NCBI RefSeq assembly: GCF_000716595.1
Contig: NZ_JNXC01000007.1
Location: forward strand, 1 to 64,000
DNA length: 64,000 nucleotides
Source of the DNA: Saccharothrix sp. NRRL B-16314
Lineage (GTDB): Bacteria; Actinomycetota; Actinomycetes; Mycobacteriales; Pseudonocardiaceae
Direction: 5' to 3'
Positions 17,363-26,511 of this stretch are shown piece after piece (position 1 is the first letter of the stretch; each line of letters begins with the position of its first letter). Position numbers and translations under genes: made by a program. The notes below the pieces were generated by a model, which saw only the letters and a list, made by a program, of their open reading frames with translations, was not told where the DNA came from and ran no database searches.

Positions 17363-18630
17363 CGTCGTTGAAGTCCGGCTTGGGGAAGCGGTCCGGCCTC
17401 GTCGCCGTGGCGGCACTCGTGGGAGCCGTGGGCGTGGTGGGCGCGTGGCGGGCGCTGCGGCCGTCGTGGGAGGTGCCGCTGCCGACCAGGGCGAACCTGC
17501 CCGAGGAACGGCTGCAGGACTTCCGGGACGCGCTGTACTTCCCGATCCGCGAGTTCCTGGCGGGCGGCAACCCGTACCACCCGGCCACGATGTTCGAGCA
17601 CTGGCCGGTGCGGCAGAGCTTCAACCTCTACCAGCCGTACCACCTGCTGCTGCACGCGCCGTTCGCGCTGCCCGGCTACCGGGTCGGCGCGGTGGCGTTC
17701 GCGCTGGCGTCGCTGGTGTTGCTGATCGCGCTCGCGGTGCTGGCGGCGGGACGGCTGCGCCCGCACGTGCCGGTGGCGCTCGGCACGGCGGTGATCGCGA
17801 CGCTGCTGGTGCTCAGCCAGGTCGGCAAGGCGCAGCTGTACGTGGGACAGGTGAACCCGCTGATCGCGCTCGGCGCGGCGGGCGCGCTGCTGGCCAGGCG
17901 TGACTCGCCGAAGTGGGCGGCGGTCGCGTTGGCGTTCGCGTGGCTGAAACCCCAGTTCGGCCTGCCGCTGGCGGTGCTGCTGTGCGTACGGGGGTCGCGG
18001 CGGGTGGCGTTGGTCGGCACGGCGATCGCGGCGGTCGCGAGCCTGGTCGTCGTGGTGCCCATGATCGTGCGCGGTGGTGGGGTGGGTCCGTTCCTGGACG
18101 TGGTGGCGGCGAACCTCGTGCACGCCGGCCAGACGACGTACGGCGCGGTGGACTCGCTGACCGCGCAGCGGGTCGACCTCTCGGCGGTGTTCTTCCGGGT
18201 CACCGGCTGGTTGGCGACCGGTGCGGAGCTGTTCACGCTGATCGGTGTGCTCGCGGTGAGCGCGGCGCTCGTGCAGCGGCTGGACCGGATGGGCCACCCG
18301 GCCGCGTCGGACCTGCTGACGTGCCTCGCGGTGGTCGTCGCGATCGTGCACCAGCCGGGTGACGTGCTGATCGCCGTGCCGTCGATGGCGGCGGTGGGCG
18401 TGGTGTGGTGGCGGCGACGTGGTGAACGGGACTGGCGGCTCCTGTTGTCGGTGGTCCTGCTCCTGGTTCCCTTCGCCCACCTGCACTTCGTCAACCTGGC
18501 GATCAGGGACCTGTTCGGCGTGCGGGTCGACGTGACGGTCGACGGTGTCGCGGTCGTGGTGGCGTGGGTGCTGGCGGTGGCGTTCGCGGCCACCCGTCGC
18601 TGTTCCGGCGTCGGCGCGGTGCGGGCGTGA
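17356..18630 (+). CDS. GT87-like polyprenyl-phosphate-dependent mannosyltransferase (DUF2029)
   Basis: This 424-residue polytopic protein has a first helix, then an extracellular loop (FPIREFLAGGNPYHPATMF, NLYQPYHLLLHAPF) and about nine more helices. This is the pattern of DUF2029/GT87 GT-C enzymes such as the PimE group. They use lipid-phosphate sugars and act outside the membrane. The start is GTG 17356, overlapping the preceding stop; TTG at 17359 is the alternative. It could add a branch sugar during export. The acidic catalytic residue (Asp of DALYF) fits the first-loop position expected of GT-C enzymes. Confidence 0.78.
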   Translation: MLTSLKSGLGKRSGLVAVAALVGAVGVVGAWRALRPSWEVPLPTRANLPEERLQDFRDALYFPIREFLAGGNPYHPATMFEHWPVRQSFNLYQPYHLLLHAPFALPGYRVGAVAFALASLVLLIALAVLAAGRLRPHVPVALGTAVIATLLVLSQVGKAQLYVGQVNPLIALGAAGALLARRDSPKWAAVALAFAWLKPQFGLPLAVLLCVRGSRRVALVGTAIAAVASLVVVVPMIVRGGGVGPFLDVVAANLVHAGQTTYGAVDSLTAQRVDLSAVFFRVTGWLATGAELFTLIGVLAVSAALVQRLDRMGHPAASDLLTCLAVVVAIVHQPGDVLIAVPSMAAVGVVWWRRRGERDWRLLLSVVLLLVPFAHLHFVNLAIRDLFGVRVDVTVDGVAVVVAWVLAVAFAATRRCSGVGAVRA

Positions 18631-20048
18631 CGGCGATCGGTCAGCGGGCCGTACGGGGCTCGTTGTGGTTGTTCCTGGTCAACCTGGTCAGCAAGGGCAC
18701 CCAGATGGGGGTCACGCTCGTGCTGGCCGCGTTCCTCACGTCCGAAGGCCTGGGGCTGGTGGCGCTCGCGGTGGCGCTGGTGAACATCGGCCAGGTCGTC
18801 CAGTCGATGGGCGTCTACGACGTGGTCAGCCGGACGGACCGCGACCCGCGTCGGGTCGCGGGCACGTTGCTCACGCTCAGCGCCGGCGCCGGGGTGGTGC
18901 TGGCGCTGGGTCTGGTGCTCGCGGCGGACTGGATCGCGCGGGCGTTGGACGCACCGGCCGTCGCGCCGATGGTCCGGCTGGCTGCGCTGAGCCTGCCGTT
19001 CGCGGCGGTGGCCGGGGTGCAGATGGGGTTGCTGCACCGGGACCTGGACTTCCGCCGTCGCCTGCTGCCGGACGCGGGCGGCGCGGTGCTCGGCGCGATC
19101 GTGACGATCGTCCTCGCGGTGGTGGGCGCCGGGCCGTACGCGCTGGTAATCGGGCTGTTGTGCACGGCGGTCGCGCAGCCCGTGCTCGGTGTGGTGGTCG
19201 GGGTGCGGGTGCGGCCGGTGTGGGACGCGGGCGCGGCGGCCGAGGCGTTGCGGTGGATCGCGGTGGTCGGGCCGGGCGCGCTGGTGGCCGTGCTGCTGAT
19301 CAACGTGGACTACCTGGCGATCGCCCGGGTGCACGGGCCGGAGGCGGTCGGCGTGTACTCGTTGGCGTTCCGGATCGCCTGGGTGCCGTACATCCTGGTG
19401 GCGGTGGTGCTCGGCGGTGTGGTGCTCCCCCTGTGCGCCAGGTTGATCCGCGACGGGCAGGAACTGTCCGAAGTGGTCGGTCGGTTCACGGTGGCCGTCC
19501 TGGCGGTGACCGGCGGCCTGTACGCGGTGACGGCGGCGTTGGCGGACCGGGTCGTGGTGTTCGGCGCGCGGTGGTCGGAGGCGGCGGCGCCGTTGGCCCT
19601 GCTGTGCCTGTACGGCTTGGGGATCAGCCTGCTGCACGTCTGGTACCAGGTGCTCAAGGCGGCCGGCCACGCTCGGCGCTACCTGGCGTTGGAGGCAACC
19701 CACCTGGTGCTGCTCGTCGTCGGGTTGCCGGTGTTCACCCGGCACGGTGTGGTGGCGGTCGCGCTGGTCCAGCTCACGGCCGTGTGGCTGGTGGTGCCGT
19801 GCACGTGGCGCGCGTTGGCCCGGCGTGGGCTCGGCCCGCCATTCAGGGCGCTGGCGAAGGGCGTTGCCGGGGTAGTGCTGGCGGCGGGGTGTTGCGCGGC
19901 GGTGGCGTCGTTGCTCGGTGATGCGTTGGGGCCGCCGGGTTCGGTGGTGGGTGTGCTGGCCGAAGGGGCTGTGCTGACGGTGGTGTGCGGTGTGGTCGTG
20001 CTGGCGGCGAACCGGGAGGTGGTGCTCCGGTGGAGGTCGTGCACGTGA
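18627..20048 (+). CDS. Oligosaccharide flippase (Wzx/MOP superfamily)
   Basis: This 473-residue protein has about 12-14 hydrophobic helices. The typical N-terminal GQRAVRGSLWLFLVNLVSKGTQMGVTLVLAAFL, later IAWVPYILVAVVL, and a C-terminal helix pair fit the polysaccharide transport family. It flips lipid-linked repeat units across the membrane. The start is the GTG at 18627 overlapping the previous TGA. The C-terminus overlaps the next glycosyltransferase by 19 bases. With the polymerase and Wzz-like proteins it forms a Wzx/Wzy-dependent assembly set. Confidence 0.9.
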   Translation: MTAIGQRAVRGSLWLFLVNLVSKGTQMGVTLVLAAFLTSEGLGLVALAVALVNIGQVVQSMGVYDVVSRTDRDPRRVAGTLLTLSAGAGVVLALGLVLAADWIARALDAPAVAPMVRLAALSLPFAAVAGVQMGLLHRDLDFRRRLLPDAGGAVLGAIVTIVLAVVGAGPYALVIGLLCTAVAQPVLGVVVGVRVRPVWDAGAAAEALRWIAVVGPGALVAVLLINVDYLAIARVHGPEAVGVYSLAFRIAWVPYILVAVVLGGVVLPLCARLIRDGQELSEVVGRFTVAVLAVTGGLYAVTAALADRVVVFGARWSEAAAPLALLCLYGLGISLLHVWYQVLKAAGHARRYLALEATHLVLLVVGLPVFTRHGVVAVALVQLTAVWLVVPCTWRALARRGLGPPFRALAKGVAGVVLAAGCCAAVASLLGDALGPPGSVVGVLAEGAVLTVVCGVVVLAANREVVLRWRSCT

Positions 20049-21118
20049 GCCAGCCCGTCGCGGCGGGAGTGGCGTCGGTGGTGCTGGAGTTGGCCGAGGC
20101 GCAACGGGCGCTGGGGTGGTCGGTGGCCGTCGTGTGCCCGCCCGGTCCGCTGGCCGAGCGGGCACGTGGGCTGGGGATCGAGGTGCGTGACTGGCCGGCG
20201 CGTCGGCAGCCCGGCATCGGGACGATCGCCGAAGTGGTCCGGCTGCGGCGCATCCTGCGGGACCTCGCGCCGGACGTCGTGCACCTGCACAGCTCCAAGG
20301 CCGGTGTGGCCGGGCGGCTGGCCGTGCGGGGGCGGCGGCCGACGTTGTTCCAGCCGCACATGTGGTCGTTCCAGACCGCCACAGGGGTGGTGGGACGTGC
20401 CTCCCGGGCATGGGAGCGGCTGGCGTCGAGGTGGACGCACCAACTCGTGTGCGTGAGCGACGACGAACTGGCGGTCGGGCGGGCCGCCGGTGTGGAAGCG
20501 CCGGCGGAAGTCGTGTGCAACGGCGTGGACGTCGACCGGCTGCGGCCCTCGGACCGGGTGGCCGCGCGGTGGCGGTTGGGGCTGCCGGACGCGCCCACGG
20601 CGGTGTGCGTGGGCCGGCTCGCGCCGCTCAAGGGCCAGGACCAGTTGCTCGCGGCGTGGCCCGAGGTGCGGGCGAAGGTGCCGGACGCGCGGTTGGTGCT
20701 GGTCGGTGACGGTGCGATGGGAGAGCGGTGGCGGGCGGCCTGCGCGGACGAGTCCGTGCGGTGGTGGGGGCACGACGACGCGGTCGCCGACTTCTACGCC
20801 GCCGCCGACGTGGTCGTGATGCCGTCGCGGGCCGAGGGGATGGCGCTGGTGCCGCTGGAGGCGATGGCGTGCGGGCGCTCCGTGGTGGCGTTCGACGTGA
20901 GCGGGGTGCGGCAGAGCGTCGGTGAGGCCGGTGCGGTGGTGCCCGGCGGTGACGTCTCGGCGTTGGCCGAAGCGGTCGCGGTGCGGCTCGCCGATCCCGC
21001 GTTGGCCGACCGGGAGGGCGTGCAGGGCAGGCGGCGGGTGGAGCTGCTGTTCGACCGGCGGCAGGTGGCCGACCAGGTCGCGACCCTGGTGGACAAGCTC
21101 GTGGTGGGTGCCCGGTGA
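20030..21118 (+). CDS. Glycosyltransferase family 4
   Basis: This 362-residue GT-B enzyme starts at GTG 20030 with GGGAGGTGG upstream (VEVVHVSQPVAAGVASVVLELA). It shows the acceptor-side motif LHSSKAGVAGRLAVRG, then the donor domain AVCVGRLAPLKGQDQLL, LVLVGDGAMGERW and SRAEGMALVPLEAMACGRSVVAFDVSGVR. LHSSKAG is typical of GT4 enzymes that act on UndPP-linked sugars in capsule and exopolysaccharide loci. Both ends overlap the neighbours. Confidence 0.9.
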   Translation: MEVVHVSQPVAAGVASVVLELAEAQRALGWSVAVVCPPGPLAERARGLGIEVRDWPARRQPGIGTIAEVVRLRRILRDLAPDVVHLHSSKAGVAGRLAVRGRRPTLFQPHMWSFQTATGVVGRASRAWERLASRWTHQLVCVSDDELAVGRAAGVEAPAEVVCNGVDVDRLRPSDRVAARWRLGLPDAPTAVCVGRLAPLKGQDQLLAAWPEVRAKVPDARLVLVGDGAMGERWRAACADESVRWWGHDDAVADFYAAADVVVMPSRAEGMALVPLEAMACGRSVVAFDVSGVRQSVGEAGAVVPGGDVSALAEAVAVRLADPALADREGVQGRRRVELLFDRRQVADQVATLVDKLVVGAR

Positions 21119-22212
21119 CGCGCCTGCGGGTCGCGTACCTGCTGACCCAGGACAGCGGGGGACCGGTGGACGTCACCGTGCGCCTGGCGCGGGCGTTGCT
21201 GGAGACGGGCGAGGTGGACGTGCGGGTGTTCGGGCCGGTGCCGCGCCGGGGTGCGAAGGCGCTGGACGGGCACCACGAGCACGTGGAGGTCGGTGACAAG
21301 GCGGACGTGCGTGCCGGGCGGCGGGCGCGGGCGGTTGTGCGGGCGTGGGAGCCGGACGTGGTGCACGCCCAGGACCGGCGGTCCGGGCTGGTCGGAGCAG
21401 GGCTCCGGCGGCGGCACAAGGTGATCCAGACCTACCACGGTGTGCCGGACGACGTGGGGGAGCAGTGGTTCCGGGGTGTTCGGGGTGCCGTGAGGCCCTC
21501 GGCGTACACGCGGACCGTGTTGGCCGCTGATGCGATGGTGGCGCGTGCTGTTCACCGGATTGTGGTGCCCGCGCGGGAGATGGGCCGGTTCCTGGCGACC
21601 CGGCTGCGGGTGCCGGAAGGGCGGGTGACGCACATCGACAACTGCGTGGAGCCCGCGCACGTCCACCTGCCGGTCGGGCCGGTGCGGCGGTTGGTGTTCG
21701 TCGGGTTGCTGGTGGAGCGCAAGGGGTTGGCCACGCTGCTGGCGGCGTTGGCGTTGCCGGGGGTGATGCCGGCGGACGCCACGTTGACCGTGGTGGGTGA
21801 TGGTCCGGAGAGGGCTGCGGCCGAGGAGCTGGCGGTGGCGTTGGGGGGACGGGTGACGTTCCTGGGGTTCCGGACCGATGTGCCGGACGTGCTGCGGCAC
21901 CACGACGCGCTCGTCCTGCCGTCCACGATGGAGCAACAGCCGTTGGTGGTGGCGGAGGCGATGGCGGCGGGCAAGCCCGTCGTGGCGACGGACACCGGTG
22001 GGGTGGCCGACATGCTGGGCGACCCGGGAGACGGTGTCGCGCTGGCCGCGCCGGGTGACGTCGACCAGCTGGCCGCGCGGCTGCGCGAGCTGTTCGCCGA
22101 CCCCGACCCGGCGCACACCGGCAAGCGGCTCGCCGAACGGGCACAGGACCGATTCGCCCCGCACGTGTGCGCCCGCCGCCACCTCGCCCTCTACCGCGAA
22201 CTCATGGGGTGA
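21115..22212 (+). CDS. Glycosyltransferase family 4
   Basis: This 365-residue GT-B enzyme has an N-terminal RVAYLLTQDSGGPVDVTVRLARALL and the donor-binding stretch FVGLLVERKGLATLLAALALPG, VVGDGPERAAAEELA, PSTMEQQPLVVAEAMAAGKPVVATDTGGVADML. The E-x7-E motif has Gln-Gln in the middle but keeps its glutamates. The start GTG overlaps the preceding stop. It is the last gene of the plus-strand operon; a repeat-bearing gap follows. The sugar specificity is unknown. Confidence 0.9.
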   Translation: MTRLRVAYLLTQDSGGPVDVTVRLARALLETGEVDVRVFGPVPRRGAKALDGHHEHVEVGDKADVRAGRRARAVVRAWEPDVVHAQDRRSGLVGAGLRRRHKVIQTYHGVPDDVGEQWFRGVRGAVRPSAYTRTVLAADAMVARAVHRIVVPAREMGRFLATRLRVPEGRVTHIDNCVEPAHVHLPVGPVRRLVFVGLLVERKGLATLLAALALPGVMPADATLTVVGDGPERAAAEELAVALGGRVTFLGFRTDVPDVLRHHDALVLPSTMEQQPLVVAEAMAAGKPVVATDTGGVADMLGDPGDGVALAAPGDVDQLAARLRELFADPDPAHTGKRLAERAQDRFAPHVCARRHLALYRELMG

Positions 22213-22538
22213 GGGTCGGCGCGGCGGTGTGGTGGTGCGGCGGTCGTCGCTCTCTCGGGCGGGGCAGCGATGCGGAGGTCGTTGCACTCATGGGGCGGGG
22301 CCGGCGGCGGTGCTTGGGGCCGCTGGGTGAGGGCCGGTGGTGTGGTTGTCGGACCATGAGCCAGGGCCGGCGGCGGAGCGGTTGTCGGCTCGTGAGGCGA
22401 AGGCTGGTGGTGAAAGCAGCGTTGACTCACGGAGCCGGAGCCGGCGTTGGACTTGCGGACCTGAGCGCCGGCGCTGTGATGCCCGTCGAACTCACGGGGC
22501 CGGTGCGGGAGTGGGCGGCGGTGTGGTGCCCGTCGAAC
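22213..22538. repeat. Degenerate repeat-bearing spacer between convergent operons
   Basis: This 326-base gap has no gene. It is G-rich on the plus strand and made of imperfect units. A 17-base motif (GCCCGTCGAACTCACGG) occurs at 22481-22497 and again at 22528-22544, 47 bases apart. On the minus strand the units read GTGAGTTCGACG, GTGAGTCAACGCT and ATGAGTGCAACGACC. These resemble diverged members of the GTGAGTCCTACGTTC family seen at 55018-55222. A proline-rich reading frame (22191-22430, minus) crosses it but looks like a by-product. Confidence 0.5.
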
Positions 22539-23957
22539 TCACGGCGTTGGAGCGGGAGCCGGCGGCGGTGTGGTCGTTGTGGTCGGCGCCGGTGGTGGGG
22601 TGGTGGTCGGAGCGGGAGTGGTGGGGGTTGGAGTGGTGGTCGAGGGCTTGGGCTTGGGCTTGACCAGGATCACGGCGTCGCCTGCTGCCACCTTGACCGT
22701 GGCCGGCGCCGCGCCGCCTCCGTCGAAGTTCACCAACCCCGCCGGTGGCACCACCGAGGCCGATTGCCCGGTCGGGTTCACCGCCACGTAGCCACCGGTG
22801 AACCGCCGGTCCCACACGCCGGACGGCAACCGGTTCGCGGTCTCGGTCGCCTTGCCCAGCGCCGACTCCTGGTACCGCGACCAGTCGGGGTTGCGGTAGT
22901 CCCTGGTCGTCGCACCGGACCAGCACGTGAACGGGCTCGCCAGCAGCGCCGCGGTGGCGTACCCGACGCGTTGCTCCCGCTCGCCCTTCGTGTGCGTGAT
23001 CAGCAGCAGCCACGACTCGCCGAGCGCGGCCTGTGACCGCAGTTCCTTCCACTCGTTGCCCTTGAAGGTGAGAAGTTCACCCGTACCGGTGTCGCGGAGG
23101 CCGAAGTTCTCCTCCATCGCGCCGTCGTACCGCGAGTGCGCCGCCCACCGACCGGCGGTGAGGTGCGATTCGGACACGTTCGGGATGAGCATCTTCCCGG
23201 CCTGGTGCAGGGAGTCACCCGCGGTGGTGAGGAACCCGTCCATGCCGTCACGGATGATCCGGTCCGACTCGGCCGCGTCCGCCGTGCCCTTGAGCACCGC
23301 CGAGGAGTAGTGCTTCAACGTGCTGAAGTCGTTGTCCGCCAGCACGCCGTCCCACCCCTCGCGCACGACCTCGGCGGTGACCGCGTCGCTCCACGCCTTC
23401 TGGTAGGCCGGGTCCCACACCGTCATCTGCCAGTGCTTCGGGTAGCTCTTCCACTCGATGCGCGAGCCCGACTTGTCCAGCGCGAACCAGTTCGGGTTCT
23501 CCCGCTGCGCCTTGAAGTAGCCGATACCGGTGGGCAGCAGCGGCGCGTCCTTGTCGCCGTTCACCGCGCCCGGGTAGTTGCGCGCGCTGGCGAAGTCCTT
23601 GTAGACCAGCACCTTGACCTTCGGGTTGAGCTGCTTGAGCTGCCGCAGCGCGGCCGTCTCGGTCGCGTTGAGCACCACCAGGCTGTAGTGCTTCGCGGCG
23701 AACGCGATGTCCTTCTCGGTCGGTGGCTCGCCGATGCCGTACCACCAGCCGCACGGAGCCAGCGGCTTCGGCAGCGGGCCGAGCGGGTCGACGGGCGGCA
23801 CGAACCTGACCGCGGACGCGTCCACGGCGGTGCACGCCGCGTTCGGCAGCAGCAGCACAGCGGCGCACAGCAGACCCAGCGCCCGGCCGAAACCACGGCC
23901 ACGGCCACCAAGTCCACGACCACTGCCCGGTCGTCGGTTCAACGATTCCTTCGGCAC
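22539..23957 (-). CDS. Secreted putative glycoside hydrolase (GHL15-like) with Thr/Pro-rich tail
   Basis: This 472-residue protein starts at a GTG inside the sugar-transferase gene and carries a basic N-terminus, a hydrophobic segment and a weak lipobox (LPNAAC, Cys about 42). It is probably an exported lipoprotein. The body has TIM-barrel features of the hypothetical glycosyl hydrolase 15 group: CGWWYGIGEPP, KVKVLVYKDFAS, NWFALDKSGSRIEW, MTVWDPAYQKAWSDAV, WDGVLADNDFS and a late barrel strand with AMEENFGL. A stalk of Thr-Pro repeats ends the chain. The stop TGA lies within a GTGAGTTCGACG repeat. It probably trims the exopolysaccharide outside the cell; the activity is unproven. Confidence 0.8.
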   Translation of the reverse strand: MPKESLNRRPGSGRGLGGRGRGFGRALGLLCAAVLLLPNAACTAVDASAVRFVPPVDPLGPLPKPLAPCGWWYGIGEPPTEKDIAFAAKHYSLVVLNATETAALRQLKQLNPKVKVLVYKDFASARNYPGAVNGDKDAPLLPTGIGYFKAQRENPNWFALDKSGSRIEWKSYPKHWQMTVWDPAYQKAWSDAVTAEVVREGWDGVLADNDFSTLKHYSSAVLKGTADAAESDRIIRDGMDGFLTTAGDSLHQAGKMLIPNVSESHLTAGRWAAHSRYDGAMEENFGLRDTGTGELLTFKGNEWKELRSQAALGESWLLLITHTKGEREQRVGYATAALLASPFTCWSGATTRDYRNPDWSRYQESALGKATETANRLPSGVWDRRFTGGYVAVNPTGQSASVVPPAGLVNFDGGGAAPATVKVAAGDAVILVKPKPKPSTTTPTPTTPAPTTTPPPAPTTTTTPPPAPAPTP

Positions 23958-25354
23958 AACAGCTCACCCACCGTCTGCAACAGGATCTTGACGTCCAGCC
24001 ACAACGACCAGTTGGCTATGTAGTAGTTGTCGTATCGGGACCTGTCGACAATCGAGGTGTCGCCCCGCAGCCCGTGCACCTGCGCGAGTCCGGTCAATCC
24101 CGTCGGAACCCGGTGCCGGGCCCAGTATAGCTCGTGGATCGCGGAGAACTCGCGCACGAAACCCGGTCGTTCGGGGCGCGGTCCGACGATCGACATGTCG
24201 CCCCGGAGGATGTTCCACAACTGGGGGAGTTCGTCCAACGAAGTGCTACGCAAAAATCGTCCGACCGGCCCGACCCGGCGATCTCCGACCACCGACCAGG
24301 TGACTTGGGAATCGTCTTCTCCGCGCATTCTCACGCTGCGCAGTTTGTAGAGCACGAACGGCTGATCATCCATCCCGACCCGGACCTGGCGGAAGATCAC
24401 CGGCCGGCCGCTCTCCAGCAGCACGGCCAGGGCGCACAGCGCGATCACCGGTGCCAGCACGACCAGCGCGACGGCGGCCAGCAGCACGTCCGTGCCGCGC
24501 TTGACCCACCAGCTCGGCCTGCTGGTCGGCGCGGTGCCGAGGCGCATCAGCGGGTAGCTGCGCAGCCGTTCGATGTCCGGTCCGTCCTGGTAGAGCTCGA
24601 ACATCCGGGGCACGACGAGGGTGGTGCAGCCGAGCCGGTGCGCGGTGATGGCCGAGTCGACCACGGACGACTCGCGGGCGTGGGAGAACGCCAGCACCAC
24701 CGTGCCGACACCCAATCGGGTGATCGCGTCGGCCAGCTCCTCCGACAGCAGGTCGACCGGCAGGACGGAGCGGTCGAGGGCGGGCTCGGGGTCGACGAAC
24801 CCGACCGGGCGCAGGCCGAACTCCGGGTGCGCGATCATCGCGCCGACGAGGTCGACCCCGACCTTCCCGGCGCCGACCACGATCGTGCGGTCGCAGCGGT
24901 GGAACTTGCGCCGGCACCAGCGGCCGAAGGCGAACACGCCGAGCCGGGCCGGTTCGCTCAGCGCGGCGAAGACCAGCACCGACCACTGCGCCCGCGCGGT
25001 CGCGCCCGGTGGCGCCTGTCCGATCAGGCCCACCATCGTGACCAGGGCGAACGCCACCGCCGTCGCGCAGACCGAGCGCGGCACGTCGTGCAACCACGAC
25101 AGCCACAGCCGTCGTCGGTAGAGGCGGCTCGCGGCTCGCACCCCGAGCAGCGACGCCACGACCACGGCGGTCCACCCCGCGTCCGGCGCGAACCGCGTGG
25201 CCGCCGCGGCCACGGCCGCCACGTCGACCGCGACCAGCAGCACCGCCACCGCGTTCACCCGTCGGAGGAGGTCCGGCCGCGACACCGTCCGCAGCACCGA
25301 GTGCCGCCACCGCGACTCGAGCGGCGAGGTCGTCGCCGATCCCACCCCGTTCAC
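23939..25354 (-). CDS. Undecaprenyl-phosphate sugar phosphotransferase (WcaJ/polyisoprenyl type)
   Basis: This 471-residue initiating transferase has four N-terminal helices, a soluble CoA-binding-like domain (VVGAGKVGVDLVGAMIAHP), and the C-terminal catalytic domain. That domain shows KRGTDVLLAAVALVVLAP, IFRQVRVGMDDQPFVLYKLRSVRM, RSTSLDELPQLWNILRGDMSIVGPRPE and the basic tail. It transfers a sugar-1-phosphate to undecaprenyl phosphate, the first committed step of repeat-unit synthesis. GTG 25354 follows AAGGGCGG and is the chosen start; an upstream GTG at 25399 would add 15 residues. It overlaps the downstream hydrolase gene by 19 bases. Confidence 0.9.
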   Translation of the reverse strand: MNGVGSATTSPLESRWRHSVLRTVSRPDLLRRVNAVAVLLVAVDVAAVAAAATRFAPDAGWTAVVVASLLGVRAASRLYRRRLWLSWLHDVPRSVCATAVAFALVTMVGLIGQAPPGATARAQWSVLVFAALSEPARLGVFAFGRWCRRKFHRCDRTIVVGAGKVGVDLVGAMIAHPEFGLRPVGFVDPEPALDRSVLPVDLLSEELADAITRLGVGTVVLAFSHARESSVVDSAITAHRLGCTTLVVPRMFELYQDGPDIERLRSYPLMRLGTAPTSRPSWWVKRGTDVLLAAVALVVLAPVIALCALAVLLESGRPVIFRQVRVGMDDQPFVLYKLRSVRMRGEDDSQVTWSVVGDRRVGPVGRFLRSTSLDELPQLWNILRGDMSIVGPRPERPGFVREFSAIHELYWARHRVPTGLTGLAQVHGLRGDTSIVDRSRYDNYYIANWSLWLDVKILLQTVGELLCRRNR

Positions 25355-25683
25355 CTCGGACCGCCCTTGGCCGAGCTCGTACCGTGCACGCCACACCACA
25401 TTCGGACGACGTCCTTCCCAACCGCGAACTCGATATTGGTCACCCGTTCGAGACCATTCGAACGGTAATCTCCGCGCACTCCGTGTGCACCTAGCGTGAT
25501 TCTTTGATGTCGGGTCACTCTTTCGGTGAACCCTGTTCCTCTTTTCGGTGATCTTCGGGCCCGTTCTTCGCGTGAATTCATCCTGCCGTGCGACCAGATA
25601 CCGGCGGGGGTGGTCGAATCTAGTCGCGGTGCGCAGGCGAATAATTCTGGCCCGTCATCCACCATCCAGTGAAATGGGGTCCT
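25355..25683. promoter_or_regulatory. Divergent promoter region of the exopolysaccharide locus
   Basis: This 329-base spacer separates the initiating transferase (minus) from the GT2 gene (plus). It is visibly less GC-rich than its surroundings, especially 25420-25640, as expected for promoters and long leaders. No clear palindromic operator or riboswitch-like motif was seen. It should drive both halves of the locus. Confidence 0.45.
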
Positions 25684-26511
25684 TTGACAGTCGATGAAGG
25701 CGCTCTGCGCACCGCGTCGGAACAGGGTGGACCGGCCCTTTCCGGCGGCAAGCGCACACACGCCCGAGCCCACGTCGTCCTGCCCGCCTACAACGAGGCC
25801 GCCTCGCTCCCCCCGCTGCTGCACCGGCTCGCGGAGGTCGCGCTCACCGAACAGCTCACCGCCTGGGTCGTGGACGACGGCTCGTCCGACGGCACCGCCG
25901 AGGTCGCCATCGCCGGGGTGCCGGGCCTCGACGTCCGGCTGGTCAGCCACCCGGTCAACCTCGGCCTCGGCCAGGCCGTCCAATCAGGACTGCGCGCCGT
26001 GCTGGCCGAGGCGGGTGAGGACGACGTGGTCGTCGTGATGGACGCCGACGACACCCACGACCCGGACCTGATCAGGCAGCTGGAGAGCGAGATCGCGGCC
26101 GGCGCGGACGTGGTGATCTGCTCCCGGTTCGTGGCCGGCGGGGACGACGCGACCGCGCCCGCGCTGCGCCGGCTGCTGTCCCGTGGCGCCGCGGTGCTGT
26201 TCCGGCAGGTGCTCCGGGTGGACGGCGTCCGCGACTTCACCAGCGGGTTCCGCGCCTACCGCGTCAGCCTGCTGACCCGTGCCGCGGAGCACTGGGGCGA
26301 GCGGCTGATCGAGGAGCGCGGCTTCGCCTGCATGGTGGAGCTGCTGCTCAAGCTCCGGCACTGCCGCCCGGTGGTCGCCGAGGTGCCGCTGACCCTGCGC
26401 TACGACCGCAAGCAGGGCCCGAGCAAGATCAGGATCGCGCGCACGGTCGGGCAGTACGTGAAGCTGCTGGTCCGCGACCGGCTCTCGCCCGCGCCGTACC
26501 GGGCGCTGTGA
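25684..26511 (+). CDS. Glycosyltransferase family 2 (polyprenyl-phosphate sugar synthase-like)
   Basis: This 275-residue GT-A enzyme has AHVVLPAYNEAASLPPLL, VVDDGSSDGTAEVA, the metal-binding DADDTHDPDLI and TSGFRAYRVSLL. It resembles dolichol/polyprenyl-phosphate mannosyltransferase-like GT2 proteins without C-terminal helices. It could make the lipid-phosphate sugar used by the GT87-like enzyme of this locus. The TTG at 25684 has GGGG upstream; a GTG at 25669 in the same frame is the alternative. The 3' end meets the FAD gene with a start overlapping the stop region. Confidence 0.85.
   Translation: MTVDEGALRTASEQGGPALSGGKRTHARAHVVLPAYNEAASLPPLLHRLAEVALTEQLTAWVVDDGSSDGTAEVAIAGVPGLDVRLVSHPVNLGLGQAVQSGLRAVLAEAGEDDVVVVMDADDTHDPDLIRQLESEIAAGADVVICSRFVAGGDDATAPALRRLLSRGAAVLFRQVLRVDGVRDFTSGFRAYRVSLLTRAAEHWGERLIEERGFACMVELLLKLRHCRPVVAEVPLTLRYDRKQGPSKIRIARTVGQYVKLLVRDRLSPAPYRAL

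Noticed and set aside
22191..22430. Proline-rich minus-strand frame of 79 residues in the repeat spacer
   Set aside because: It is made from the repeat units, lacks a ribosome-binding site and overlaps the end of a well-supported glycosyltransferase gene.
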